Source: Cycas panzhihuaensis
Lineage: Eukaryota; Cycadophyta
Direction of reading: 5' to 3'
Assembly: GCA_023213395.1 (NCBI GenBank)
Contig: CM041465.1
Coordinates: 211,241,741 to 211,305,740, forward strand
Length of the DNA stretch: 64,000 nt
In this document: positions 11,051 through 22,749 of the stretch, in pieces
Layout: each line of letters begins with the position of its first letter
Position numbering within the stretch: position 1 is the first letter of the stretch
Made by a program: the position numbers and the translations under genes
Notes under the pieces: generated by a model
Database searches by the model: none
The model's input: only the letters and a program-made list of their open reading frames with translations
What the model was told of the DNA's origin: nothing

Positions 11051-13690
11051 GTAGGCGGCTAGTGATACAAATGATGAAGGGAAGTTGGGCTAAATAGGCA
11101 ACTTTGGGTTAAAGGTAAAGCAAAGAGAGGATTTACTAAAAGGGAAAGAGAAGACCTTAAGGGGTGGTGCCCTAAGGTGCTTACACCCAAGATGGGAGCT
11201 AGGTGTAGGAGACAAAGCAAGGTATTTTATTTCTATTTTTTGGTTATGTGGTGAGACAATATGGGGGTATGAGTTATCATTATTTGTATTTTATTTTCAT
11301 GTGAAAAGGGAAGTCAACAAAACTACATACTACCTCTTTTCCTAAGTTCTAACCTCCCTCTCCTTACTTTTTATGAGCGAAGAAAAGGAAAAGATAAGCA
11401 AGAAGCAAATAAAAGAAAGAGTGCAAGAGCTAATGTGAGTCAACTTGATAGCATGTAAGGAAAGATTGGATGTAAGTAGAAAGACCCACAACCTATCTCA
11501 CTCAAACCCTAGCGAAGTGGGAGTTTGAGTGAAAGGAAGAAAGCAAAAATGCAACTAGCGGGAGGCGAGCCTACTTATACATGGCAATGGTCTTTCCCCT
11601 CGTAGTTAAGCAAGACAAGCGACAAGCGATGCAATGCAAACTATCTTTTCCTTTTTAATCTTTCTTTTTCTAGGAGTAAAAGTGGGAGAAGGCAAGGAGT
11701 GAAAAGACAAGATGGAAGTAGTGTGCACAGGCTGGATGGTCAATGCAGAGGTCTCTTTGATTCCTTCATAATCCACGCTCATCCACTTGATGCACCTTGT
11801 CACGAGTGATATGGCGAAGAGGATACCGAAGGCTTCCTTACCTTCCCGATGTTTGGATGTAAAAAACTAAAAGAAAAGAAGAAAGAAGTGCTTATGTCAA
11901 AACTTCAAAGTATTATGATAACAACATAAAATAAACATATGTACCTACAATGGAAGCCTTTGTTTGCTCCAAAGTGAATGAAATTTTCACAACACAAGGT
12001 TTGCCCTTTTCCAAGGGGCACTAGTTTCATATGGGGACAAGTGTGTACAAATATATGCATATGCCTTTCCAAAATAAAGTAGCGGAGAAAGTAACCTTAA
12101 CAAATACCTTTTGAATAATCAAATATGCAATGTTAGTTTTGTTTTAACATGTATTCATAACAAGCCAATAGTGCGGGAAGGAGGTGAGAGAGAGAAGAAT
12201 GGGTAACCTCGGAATGGTTGAACCTCCTAATAGAACGTCTCCATGTTACGAAGCACTCAAGCGGATGGCTAAAGAGGGCCAAGATCATCTACTAGTAAAG
12301 AAGATAGCAAGTTTTACATATGAAAAGAAACATTGAAAAAGGTTACAAAAGTTGCAAAGTTTGCAAAAGTGAGCCCAAGGCTAACGAGAAAACAAAGAGC
12401 TATTGATAACTAAGTTTTATGGGGGTTTTGGTGGCTAGTCGCGAGGCATAGTAAGGTCTTGCTAATCTGCAATCAAAGAAAGTTCCCTACCCCAAAAGTT
12501 TTCATGTGGACAAGAGAGATATAGGGAGAATAAAAGAGTGGAGAGGGGCTACCCTTGAGGAGAAGGCGTAAGGATGTAGAACCCTACCTAAAACTCCTTT
12601 CTCTCTCTGTTGGTCACTTTTCTTTCCACCTCTTTGGATGGACCCGAGGAAAATCTTTGAGGAGGAGGGAATGAACAAAGGAAGGGGAGGTTTGCCTCCC
12701 GGAATGAAAGAACAAAGAGTAGTTTCACACGACAAATGAAGAAACCAAGCAAAGGATCCTTCATTTATAGGAAAAAGAAGGATGCAGGCTTGTAGGTACC
12801 TGGTAAGGGCAGATCTAAGGTAGATCTACCTTGTTTGCTAATTAAAGAGGAGGTTCCCTTTGGAAGACTGATGGAAGAGAACTGCAATAGTATAAGAATA
12901 AAGCATAACCTACAGTAAAGTGGGTGCTTGAGGCTTGATGGAATACATCGATGAAGATCTATCTCGGGAAGTTGCTCACGTAGCCCTACAACTCATGTTT
13001 CTACCTTAAAGGAAGTGATAGCGGGAGTAGGAGGCAAGTACAACAAGTTAGGAGCTTATTTCAAAACTTTCTTTTGAGTTGAGGAGGAAGAAGGGAAGCA
13101 AATGAGGAGAATTTCGTTTTAAACCCAAACCTAGGCTCAACGGGTGATTAGGGTTCGGTTTAGGCGAGAAACAAAGCAACGCTAGGTAATAATTTCACAT
13201 TTAATACAAAATTAGGCATGGCCAAATAAAAAAAAAATTGAGCAGTCGCATCATGGCAAACTTTGCGGTACCATAAAGTTTGCGGTGGTGCATGAAGTTC
13301 TGATGGTGCCTTTGGAAACTAAGGTAAAACAAAAGGGGTAATCCAGGAGACTTTCAAGAAGGGCAATCCTAGACTCTAAGAGGGAAATAATGCAATGCCA
13401 AGGTGCTAAGGGGTCTTAAGACCTAAGAGGACCATGATACGTGATATAAAGGATTCCAAAAAGACAATGGCTAAAAAAGGTGACAAGCGAGCCTAAGTGC
13501 GATGCTAAGGGCTATGTCATGCCAAGAAACAATGGGGGACGAGTTACGGAGCCCAAACATACTCGGAAACATTATGGGGATGTGGTAGAGGGTCGTAGGA
13601 TGCCATGGGATATGTAACCTAAGTTGTCATAGGCTAAAGTCTCAAGATACAACATGCATAGGTAAGCGATGCACAATGATCATATAATCA
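11051..13690 (-). mobile_element. Probable 5' LTR of Tat-like copy 1
   Basis: No protein signature. Parts align with the left part of copy 2: the CTTCCTTACCTTCCCG word near 11833 matches 44298-44314, and 13185-13260 (poly(A) run followed by TTGA(A/G)CAGTCG) matches 45680-45735. Copy 1 and copy 2 both run on the minus strand, so here this would be the right-hand (5') LTR, long as in other Tat-like elements. The right boundary near 13690 is approximate. Confidence 0.45.
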
Positions 13691-13779
13691 ACTAATCAAT
13701 GTGTAATGTGTCTCTATCAACAACCTCCTAGTAACCTAAAGCCAAGGAGTGAGGATAGAAGCATACCGCACTTATCTGG

Positions 13780-14690
13780 TCAGTCGCCCATGTTAATTCC
13801 CAATAGCGGGAAATTAGAACACGAGATGAAAGACTTGGAACTTATGTATTACTTCTTAGGCATTGAAGTATGGTGGGATGAAAAGGATTTATCTCCTTAA
13901 GGAAATATACATTGGATATGTTACACAAGTTCAACATGACTAGTTATAAGACACTTATAACACCAATAGAGGTTGGGTTAAAATCATCTAAGTTTAAGGA
14001 ATCAAAATTAGTTAACCCTAGAATTTATAGGCAATTGATTAGGAGCCTAGTTTACTTGACTATACATTGTATATATAGTTAGTGTGGTTTCTAGATTTAT
14101 GCATGAGCCTAAGGTAAAACATTGATAAGTAGTGAAAATAATTCTCAAGTATCTCATAAGTAGTATTAGATATGGATTACATTATAAGTAATTAGGGGAC
14201 TATAGGTTGATTAACTATATATACCTAGACTAGGAAGGCTATGTAGATGATAGAAAATCTACCTTAGGTTATACATTAAGTTTAGGTTCAACAACAATAG
14301 CATGGAGTTCAAAGAAGTAGGTAACAATGTCTCTTTCTACTATAGAAGTAAAGTATAAAAGCGGTTGTAATAGAAGCATACAAAATAATTTGGCTTAAAA
14401 GGTTGCTTTAGGAAATACATAAAGAATAGGTTGGTTCCACTTAGTTACTTTATGATATTTAAAGCACCATTCAGATGATCAAGAATCTAGTGCTTTATGG
14501 CACGATAAAACACATTGAAATACAATATCACTTTATTAGAGAGTTGGTATAATAAGATGAATTAGATTTGATTTATTAAAGCACTAAAGAATAGGTGATA
14601 GACATATTCACAAAGACACTTAGTAAAATAAAATTTATCAAATTCGAGATAAACTTGGAGTCTCCCAAATAGGCATTAGGAGGAGAAATA
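13780..14690 (+). mobile_element. Ty1/copia RT C-terminus and RNase H remnant
   Basis: Plus strand. The reading MKDLELMYYFLGIEVW (13827-13875) is the copia RT hallmark after the YVDD region. TLDMLHKFNMTSYKTLITPI and PRIYRQLIRSLVYL follow, then a decayed RNase H (equivalents of the ADWAG and STAEAEY segments near 14240-14360). Many stops and frameshifts are present. A purine-rich AGGAGGAGAAA near 14680 may be the polypurine tract. No LTR was identified and the 5' part of the element is missing. Confidence 0.8.
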
Positions 14691-14984
14691 TTAGAATAAT
14701 ATCTATATTGGGACTCGTATATTCCTTGAGGAGATTACCTACATTTAGATGATAACTTAGATTGGCAAAGATATTATGGCAATAGCATGTCATGCATTTA
14801 TCAATGTAAGTTAGTAGTAGACTTTTCGGTGGTGTGCCAAATCCCTCTCGATCTGCTTATTTATTCATGGGGTTCAATGACCTTGCTATTTATCAACACC
14901 ATCATCCTCACGAATTGATGGTTCTCTCTTTCCTACATTATCATTCTACTCCCTTTGTCCCTTAATTCCATCACAATAAGGAAT

Positions 14985-16215
14985 GTAAGATTTTATAAAA
15001 CTTATCATTAAATAATACAATCATTCTTTTAAAATGTATGAAAAATAAAACACAAAAATTTGTTAGTGAATATGAAGTATATGAAAATATTCTTCCACCA
15101 AGACTATTAAAACTATTACCAAATCCACATACAAAATGGGAAAGTATAAGTATGGATTTCATTAGAGGATTACCAAGATCAAATGATAAAAAGTGTATTT
15201 ATGTAATACTTGATTGATTGACTAAATATCCTAATTTTATGGCTATCTGAGTGATTTTAAAACTCATCAAGTTGCATCGGTATTTATGAAAAAAAGTTAT
15301 AGACTCCACAGTTACCAAAAATTATTATTAATGATAGGGATCCAAAATTCTAAAGTAATTTTTAGCAATAATTATTTAAACAACTAGGCACTACTTAAAT
15401 ATGAGTACTAGTTACCATCCTCAAATAGATGGTCAAACCAAAATCATTAATAAATGCCTAAAAGTTTATCTTCAAAGATTTATAGTAGGCAAACCAAGCA
15501 ATTAGGTTAAATAGTTACATTTGGATAAAGGATGACATAACTCCACTTATCACATGTCCATTAAAATAACTCTTTTTGAGCCCTATATAGTTATGAACCT
15601 CGTTACTAAAGGTTTGGAAAAGTACAAAGTCACGCATTCTAGAAGTTGATGATTATTTGTAAGAATAAAAAATATAATTTCATTATTACAAGAACATATT
15701 TCTAATACCTAAAACAAGATAAAATAATAAGCTAATTTACATCATATTGAGCAAGATTTTTAGAAGTTGATTGGATTTATTTACACTTACAATTGTACAA
15801 GCAAACATCCTTGAAAAAATCAAAGAAAGAAAAAATAAACCCATGATTTTATGTTCTATATCACATAAAGAAGAGAGTGAGAAAAGTCACTTATGCCCTT
15901 GATTTACACTAACTCTTATATTCATAACGTTGTTCATGTTTCTTGCTTAAAATAAAGATTAGAAATAGGAATACCGTCTGATTGAACTTCTAATATTAGC
16001 AGAAAAGGTACACTTCTCGATTCCTAAATCCATCCTCGAAATATGAAATTATTAATTGCGTCTAGAACCATTCAAGAATATATTATCAAATGGTATCAAC
16101 TTCTAACAAAGGATGCTTCGTAAGAACCTATATCTATTTTTATAAATATCCCCATTTATGAGATCAAGTTTCTAATGCTTTGAGGCCAAATCATTCTTAA
16201 GTGGATAGAGATTAT
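14985..16215 (+). mobile_element. Ty3/gypsy integrase and C-terminal region remnant
   Basis: Plus strand. NPHTKWESISMDFIRGLPRS (15110-15170) is the start of the gypsy integrase core. Next come YVILD and LTKYPNFMAI, a decayed catalytic region near 15330-15360 and a PHLxDGQTK-like stretch around 15415-15440. Further on, IASRTIQEYIIKWYQL (16055-16105) and LRGQI (near 16180) resemble the chromodomain-like tail of chromoviral elements. At least eight stops or frameshifts are present. It directly follows the copia remnant in the same orientation but belongs to another superfamily. Confidence 0.8.
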
Positions 16216-16975
16216 AATGAACCTAATTAATAAAATTAAACATTAAAGAATATTAATGACGGATGACATATATTAATGATGAGTTATTACCCTTCATACA
16301 AATAATATAAATATGGATCATATTATAATATTTCATCATCAGTTAAATAATATATTGTTAAATATTTTTGGGGACCTTGACCAAACTAACTTCATGTTTA
16401 TGAGAGTGATTATCTAGGTTACCACAACTTCTTAGCACTAGCATTACAAAATAGTCTTAATTACAATTATGTCATATGATCTCCATTGTAGTGACATATC
16501 AAGATTATTATAGCTACATTTTTAGGTGCCATTATCCTTTATATTTTTACAACTTGGTGTTTAGAGATGCCCTAAATAAATGTTTTAAATATCACCCATA
16601 GTTCAACCACTAATGATATAATTCCAAGACTTACTACTCCTCTACTTTGTTAAAGCTTTTATTACTATTCTATAGATATGACATCCCATAGGTTGGCTAA
16701 TCACGGTTGTATTCTTTAAAATAAATAGCCTAAGCACTATTGAATCCCATTGAATGTCACATGATGATCATAGCTAACTTGCCCATGAAAGTAAGTATGG
16801 GACTAGAAGAAGTGCATCATCCAAAAGTAAGTTTAATGATGACTAGTCGCCATGGCCCTCATTGAAACCTTCATATGGAATGACATCCTCACTAAAACAA
16901 TAAGCCATAAAATAAGAAAAATAATAAAAATGGAAAATGTATACATAACTATAAAAAGGAAAAAATAAAAAATAA

Positions 16976-16995
16976 ATATATATATATATATATAT
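16976..16995. repeat. TA microsatellite
   Basis: An uninterrupted run of TA dinucleotides, followed by a looser TATATATC stretch to about 17008. Confidence 0.9.
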
Positions 16996-17034
16996 TTGTA
17001 TATATCTATAAATGTTAACTTTAGTACTTTTTAG

Positions 17035-17230
17035 GTACTTGGGGAAAGTTGCATGTCAACTTTGTCCCACCTATAATACACAATTAAGGTTTTATGATGT
17101 GAATTATTTAGGACCTACAAAACTAGTTATTTGGGTCTATCATGGGCTTATTTAAGATCAAAACTTATTAATCATTGGGAGGTCAAAATAAACAACTTTG
17201 TAAAGTATAGTTAAAATGATAAAATCTACC
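17035..17230. repeat. Dispersed repeat, copy A
   Basis: The order of words GCATGTCAACTTTGTCCCACCTA, ATTTAGGACC, TAGTTATTTGGGTC, ATCATGG closely parallels 26135-26300 (ACATGACAACCTCATCCCCACCTA, ATTTGGGACC, TAGTTGTTTGGACC, ACCATGG). Both copies follow a short microsatellite by about 50-60 bp. The family is unknown. Copy B lies within the region assigned to Tat-like copy 3. Confidence 0.6.
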
Positions 17231-19970
17231 AATGAGGCCAAGTTACTAAAAGAATCAATATTCAAAGCTAGGCCCATAATATTGAAAATTCTACTAATTG
17301 ATTTTTGTACCATTTTCAAATTTGTCAAACCATCATAGAGTAACTATTATATTTTCCATGTCATTAATCATTCATATTGATAAGGGAAGTTGAGGAAACC
17401 CTAGACCCTTTGTTATTAGCTAGATATTTATGACCAAATAGACTATGTATTAATAAGTGTTAGAATTTTTATCCTAATAATTACCAATAATATAGTTGAA
17501 TATATTATAATAATTTAGGACTTAACTAATGCACTACAAATTTAATTAGAAATTATCTTACTATTTCCTAACTCTTGGTTAGTTATTTACTAGTTTACAT
17601 AGGTTTGCCATGTTTATTAATCTTAGTTTAATACCTTTACAAATATAACTAGGTCCTATTGGCCAAATTTTCTTTTGTTTTAATTCAACACATCCCTACA
17701 AATAAACAAGCTGAAGCCAACTAGCTAGTCATACACATTCCCAAGCATCACCTATGGTAAAATTTCTCTATTTTTAAGGCTTTTGTGCCTATAACAAAGT
17801 CTAGGCTTTCAAGTTAGTCTCCATCTCATGCAACGTTACTTTGAGACATAGCCACTAACAAAGATAATGTTATAAACCTCCTTAAATCTAATTATTTAAT
17901 CATTAAGTGAATAGGTTCCTTTGAATAGTTACAACCATTTATGAAAGGGCCCTATTATATACATATAAATATACCCTCTACTATAACATTAGACATTACT
18001 TGTTTTATTAATCAACTTATTGGTCTATTTTGACTATTCAATATTTCAAGTATACTTGTGTAATATTGGTTGTCCTCTCAAGTTATAGAGAAGGTCTATA
18101 ACAAGTGGTATTAGAACAATATCATAATATATTTAAAATAAATTAACCTCCCCATTGAGGAATTTGTTTAAAGAAATTTAGGGTGCTTTTCAAACACTCT
18201 ACATTCATTCGTAGCTCCTTTAAACCAAATCATCATCTTTCAACCACTTCCTTCTACTTTGTAAGATTAACTCATCAAAATAAATAAATAATAATCTCGC
18301 TAACTATGACACTCCATAATCATTTAACTTAGCAACCATTCAATGTACCCTTTTCATTGTAATACCTCCCACATAAGACTTGATTGTTTTGTATTATCAT
18401 TTTTTGTGCTTTCTCCATCATTATCTATTCTTCTACCTCTCATTATCTATTTTCTTGTATTAGCTATAATATTAATGTCAATGAATATACCATAAATACG
18501 TGTGATAATATTTCTCTATGTAGAATATAAATTAAGTTGTAATTAAATTAAATTATTAATCATAGATGCTTTACCATTGCCTTGTTGTATTTATATTACA
18601 TTGGTGTGGTGTATATACTACTTAGTTCCACAAAACATCTTAGGGAAATTTACCAAAAAATGCATACATTACTACAACCTACCATGTTTATTATTACATT
18701 AATTACATAAGGTCAATTATTATCCACCTTTACATAATTATTTAATGCATCATTATATAAACCGTCATCTCCATCATTTGGTCTTTAGCTTTGGTTATTT
18801 AGGAATCGTCTAGTTAGAGTACCTTTGAATAACTTTATGTTTCCTATGTTTTTATTGAATATTAGAAAATAAGTCAATCTATAAGAACCCTACAACCAAC
18901 TTTGTCAAGCATTAAGGAGGAGTCTCTACTTGGTTATGTTGTATAGTTAAAGATGATTTCAAAGAGGCTAGAATATGTGAACAAAACCTAGTAAAAGAAT
19001 ATGTTAGCCTATATAATGAAGTATAGGAGATCTAAGTTTAGAGTTATACTAACAATGTTCTTTATTTTGTTTTCTTGTTTATTGCTATCCCTTTCCTTTA
19101 TACTTTTCAATGTTTTAGGTTTATTCAACTATAGGAAAGATCAAAGTAATCAAATCCAAGATCATACACTTGTAAAAATAATCAAGATACTAATGGATCG
19201 AAGGTAGATTACTCTTCAAACTTAATAAAAAGGAAGGAATGACATCAACTTTTATTTTTTATTTTATTTTTTTTTAAGAAAAGGAATCTTGCCTAAAACA
19301 AAGATAAAACTACCTTCATGAACTTTAAACAAACTTGTACTTCAAATGAAAAGTAATACTTACAAAAAAAGCCACTCATAAATACCTAGAGAATGAAGCA
19401 TGAGATGGTATGAGGTTCCTTTTAAGTTCTTTCCACTTGAATGTATAACACTTTATGAATTCTTATAACTTTTAATAGAAAAACTTCAAATAAAGGGAGT
19501 AAACTAAAAACTATAACATGCAAGATAAATTCTTAACATGCGAGGTCAAAACTCATCAAAGTATCTTATAAGAGATGCCATACATGATGTAAATCCAATA
19601 AATAATCATGAATATAATACATGTAATTGATTTGAGAAACTAGGTTAAGAGCAAAGAAAGATTTCATGATAGTTTTAACAAAATGTAACCATAAAAAATT
19701 ATGAATTCAATGTATCTCCTAAGAAAGCAAAATATAAATACTATCATAGAAAGTTTATTCCTTTTACTTCTTTTTACCAAACATCTTGGAAGTACACCTT
19801 TGGGGGGCCACTAAGGATGAGGATATCTAATCCATCACCTTAACTATAAAAAGGGCTTTGGGGTCTTTAAGAAGGGATAGGTCAACCGCAAAGGTCATCC
19901 ATGCATCAGAATGTAGGTTTACAGACCCGTAAATAGCACACAAGACCTTTCTTTTTTATAGGCACCTTCT

Positions 19971-21420
19971 AGGATCTAGGTTGGTCAAGGACATCCTCAA
20001 TTTACTGAGTAGCCTAGGAGAGGACTCTCCTATCCTAATGGTAAAAGGAAGCAGAGAAAAGGAACTCTTCCAAGGAAGAGGTGAAGGAGAAAGGATAGGC
20101 CCTAATGAGGTAGGAACTTATGGAATAAATAAAGGAAGCGACTGGTTGAGAGGTGAAAAGGGGATTTGGTATATGTGGGCATCAAACCCAAAAGGTGAGG
20201 CTATTAGAAATTTGTATTTGACGTAACCTAAAGGGTATACCTTTAGGGTTTGAGCTAAGTGTGAGGGTTGCCCAACAATATTAAGAGTTTAAATGGCATC
20301 TTTTGTCTCAGTTATGGGATGAAATGGCGTAAAGATCCAAAATATTGATCCTAAATGAATGTAAACCAATAAGAACACTCTCTCTATCCTATCTTAACTC
20401 TCTTTTCCTTTATTCAAAGTAGATTGATCTAAAGGAAAATAGAGGGTGTAAGGAAGAGAAAGAAGACAAGTGATCCATGCAATCTTTCCTAGAGATGCAA
20501 GAAAGAAGAGTAATGTTCCTAACCAAATCACACTTTCCTACTCTACCCCTATACTTGTGCATGCATGCGAGAATGCAAAGGGGTGTACTAAGGAGAAGGG
20601 GTCCTTTGGTTTCTTTCCTAAGAAGAAGGAAGGAATATACTTATTCAAATTATCTTCTTATGTTCATGCAAACTGAGAAAGAAGAGTAAGATCTTTGTGC
20701 GTTTGTACAGGATGAAGATGTAAGTATGAGTATAATCCTTTTACGTTTCCTTTTCATGAATGCTAATATACATGGGGATAATCATGACTTTCATGTAAAC
20801 ATGAGCAAGTTTCTTTTAGGGAAGAAGGAGAGAAACCAAGGAAGGAAGAGGAGAGAAGAGTGGAGGAGTGCACCTAAGAGAAAAGCGGTTGGTGAAGCAC
20901 CACTCTCTTCTTTTGCATTACCTTCACCCATTGCATCGTGCTCCGGTCATGGTGGATGTTGTGGATGAAGCTATGAGTGGGGCTCCCTTACCTTCCCCAA
21001 GTATATTATGAAAAGACAAGAAACTTAAAAGGAAGATTCAAAGGAACATAAATGCAAAAAGATGAGCATGCCTCTTGGATACCACACAACCACCTTACTT
21101 GAGAAGAGTTGTATTTCCCGTATGAACAAAACCCTTCAACAACAAACAGGCACATAAGTATATGTGCCTTATCAAAGTGGAGTTAAAGTTTGCTTAATAT
21201 CTTGAAAGAAAATAATAAGATGATGCACAACTTTCCCTATGTACAATGACATTTCATAGAACTTCTTGGGAAAAGAGCGGGGTTTGAGAGTGAAGAAGAG
21301 AGTAGCCTCAAAATGGCTAGCTCCCTTAAGTGGACCACCTCCTATGTGCTCAGATACTGCATGAGCGAGTTAGACAAAGATAAAAAACTTAGAGTAATTA
21401 AAAACTAAAATAACTTACAA
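19971..21420 (-). mobile_element. LTR-like fragment related to copies 1 and 2
   Basis: GTGGGGCTCCCTTACCTTCCCC near 20978 is nearly identical to 44292-44314 in copy 2. The nearby GAGAGTAGCC...CCACCTCC (21299-21350) parallels 44614-44650. The orientation matches the minus-strand elements, so this is probably a separate fragment from the plus-strand integrase that follows. Short frames (19981-20226, 20470-20689, 20726-20968) lie within it and have no recognised product. Confidence 0.5.
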
Positions 21421-21479
21421 GAAGTACCAAATATTACAAAAGTTGTGAAAGTCATAAATGCCACCATTATACACCAACC

Positions 21480-22150
21480 TTCTAAGGCATCCCATGTTAT
21501 ATTATTGCCATGGCCATTTTCCCACTAGAACCCTACCCTCATTGGGGCTATAACTCCACATTCCTCATTAACACAAATTTATTCTAATGGCAATAAAGTA
21601 TTTTACCAAATAGGTTGAGGCTATCTCTTTATCCTCCATGATGGGCAAAACAATCACTACTTTTATCTTTCAACACATTATTTGTCACTTCAAAGTCCAC
21701 GACATCCTCATTACGAGATAATAGAACCTCTTTTTATAATAAAGAGATGGATGAGCTTTGTGAGAAATTTAAAATTTCTCACAAAACTTCATCTCGCTAT
21801 TATCCTCAAGCCAATGACAAGACCAAGACCTTGATCAATATTCAAGAAGACCATTGCCCAATCCTAATAGGATTGTCACGTAACTTCACCTAGCCTTGTG
21901 GGCCTCTTGTACATCCAACGAGACATCCACAAGTATGATTCGGTCTCCCTAGTTTATGGATCGAAGTGGTGGTACTCCTTAAAGTTAAAATCCCTTCTTT
22001 AAGGGTTTCACTAAAAGATTTTATAGACAAAGAGCAGCAATGTCAAGCTCAAATGCGCTTGACTTTAAGGCACTAGATGAAAATGCCTCGTCGCATATCA
22101 AGCTAGCCTTGTGTCTAAGTCTAAAGCCTAAAATAAGCCTATATTGGGTA
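21480..22150 (+). mobile_element. Tat-like integrase remnant, copy 3
   Basis: Plus strand. The translation with frame corrections gives LPWPFSH and LIGAITPHSSL, then VEAIS, then FKVHDILITR with N at the following catalytic region. FYNKEMDELCEKFKISHKTSS (21738-21800) comes next, then VKIPSLRVSLKDFID near 21985. It matches, segment by segment, the better preserved integrase of copy 2 (49342-50380, minus). Numerous stops and deletions are present. Integrase would insert the element's cDNA into the genome; this copy cannot. Confidence 0.85.
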
Positions 22151-22592
22151 CCATGACCATATAATCTAAAACCATAAGGGGGCATGGCATTGAAGTATTC
22201 TCATTCCCTTCCCTTACTCCAAAATGAGCCTAAATTATCCTCATCTTAAAGGTTGTCACCTCTTCAGAAGGTGCCTCACTAAGGTCCATCTCCTACCATT
22301 CTTGGAGGGTGACAAAATCAACCCCATAATAGGGCCATAGGAGTCCTCCATGAGTATAAACTAGTAGACAAATGTATGATGTCATTTCATGTGGATAGTG
22401 TGTATGTGTGAGTTATGATGTTATATATATATGTGTGAGCTATGATGCCATGAATAAGAATAAATGTTAGGTTAAACATGCATAAAAATAAGCACATATA
22501 CACGTAAGAATGATGAAACATATAAGATATATCTACAAAACAAGTACACAAGGGATACAAAAGTATGGTGGGGTAACAATTGGGCCTCACAA

Positions 22593-22593
<1 letters not shown>

Positions 22594-22672
<79 letters not shown>
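22594..22672. repeat. Compound (TA)n-(GA)n microsatellite
   Basis: About 19 TA units (22594-22631) switch directly into about 20 GA units (22632-22672). Long open frames on both strands here are artefacts of the repeat. A (TA)n tract also lies on the integrase-distal side in copy 2 (48763-48780), so the microsatellite may be an inherited part of the element. Confidence 0.95.
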
Positions 22673-22675
<3 letters not shown>

Positions 22676-22749
22676 CATGTATACACAAAAATGAAGTACA
22701 ATATGGATAAGAAAGCTTTCCTCTACAAAATACAAAATGTAATCATCCT

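Larger units (their letters stand above)
16216..19970. other. AT-rich intergenic DNA, no gene recognised
   Basis: About 3.7 kb without a recognisable coding domain. It contains a TA microsatellite (16976-16995) and a segment (17035-17230) that recurs at 26135-26300. The frame at 19001-19207 is a hydrophobic low-complexity reading and is not called. Confidence 0.55.
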
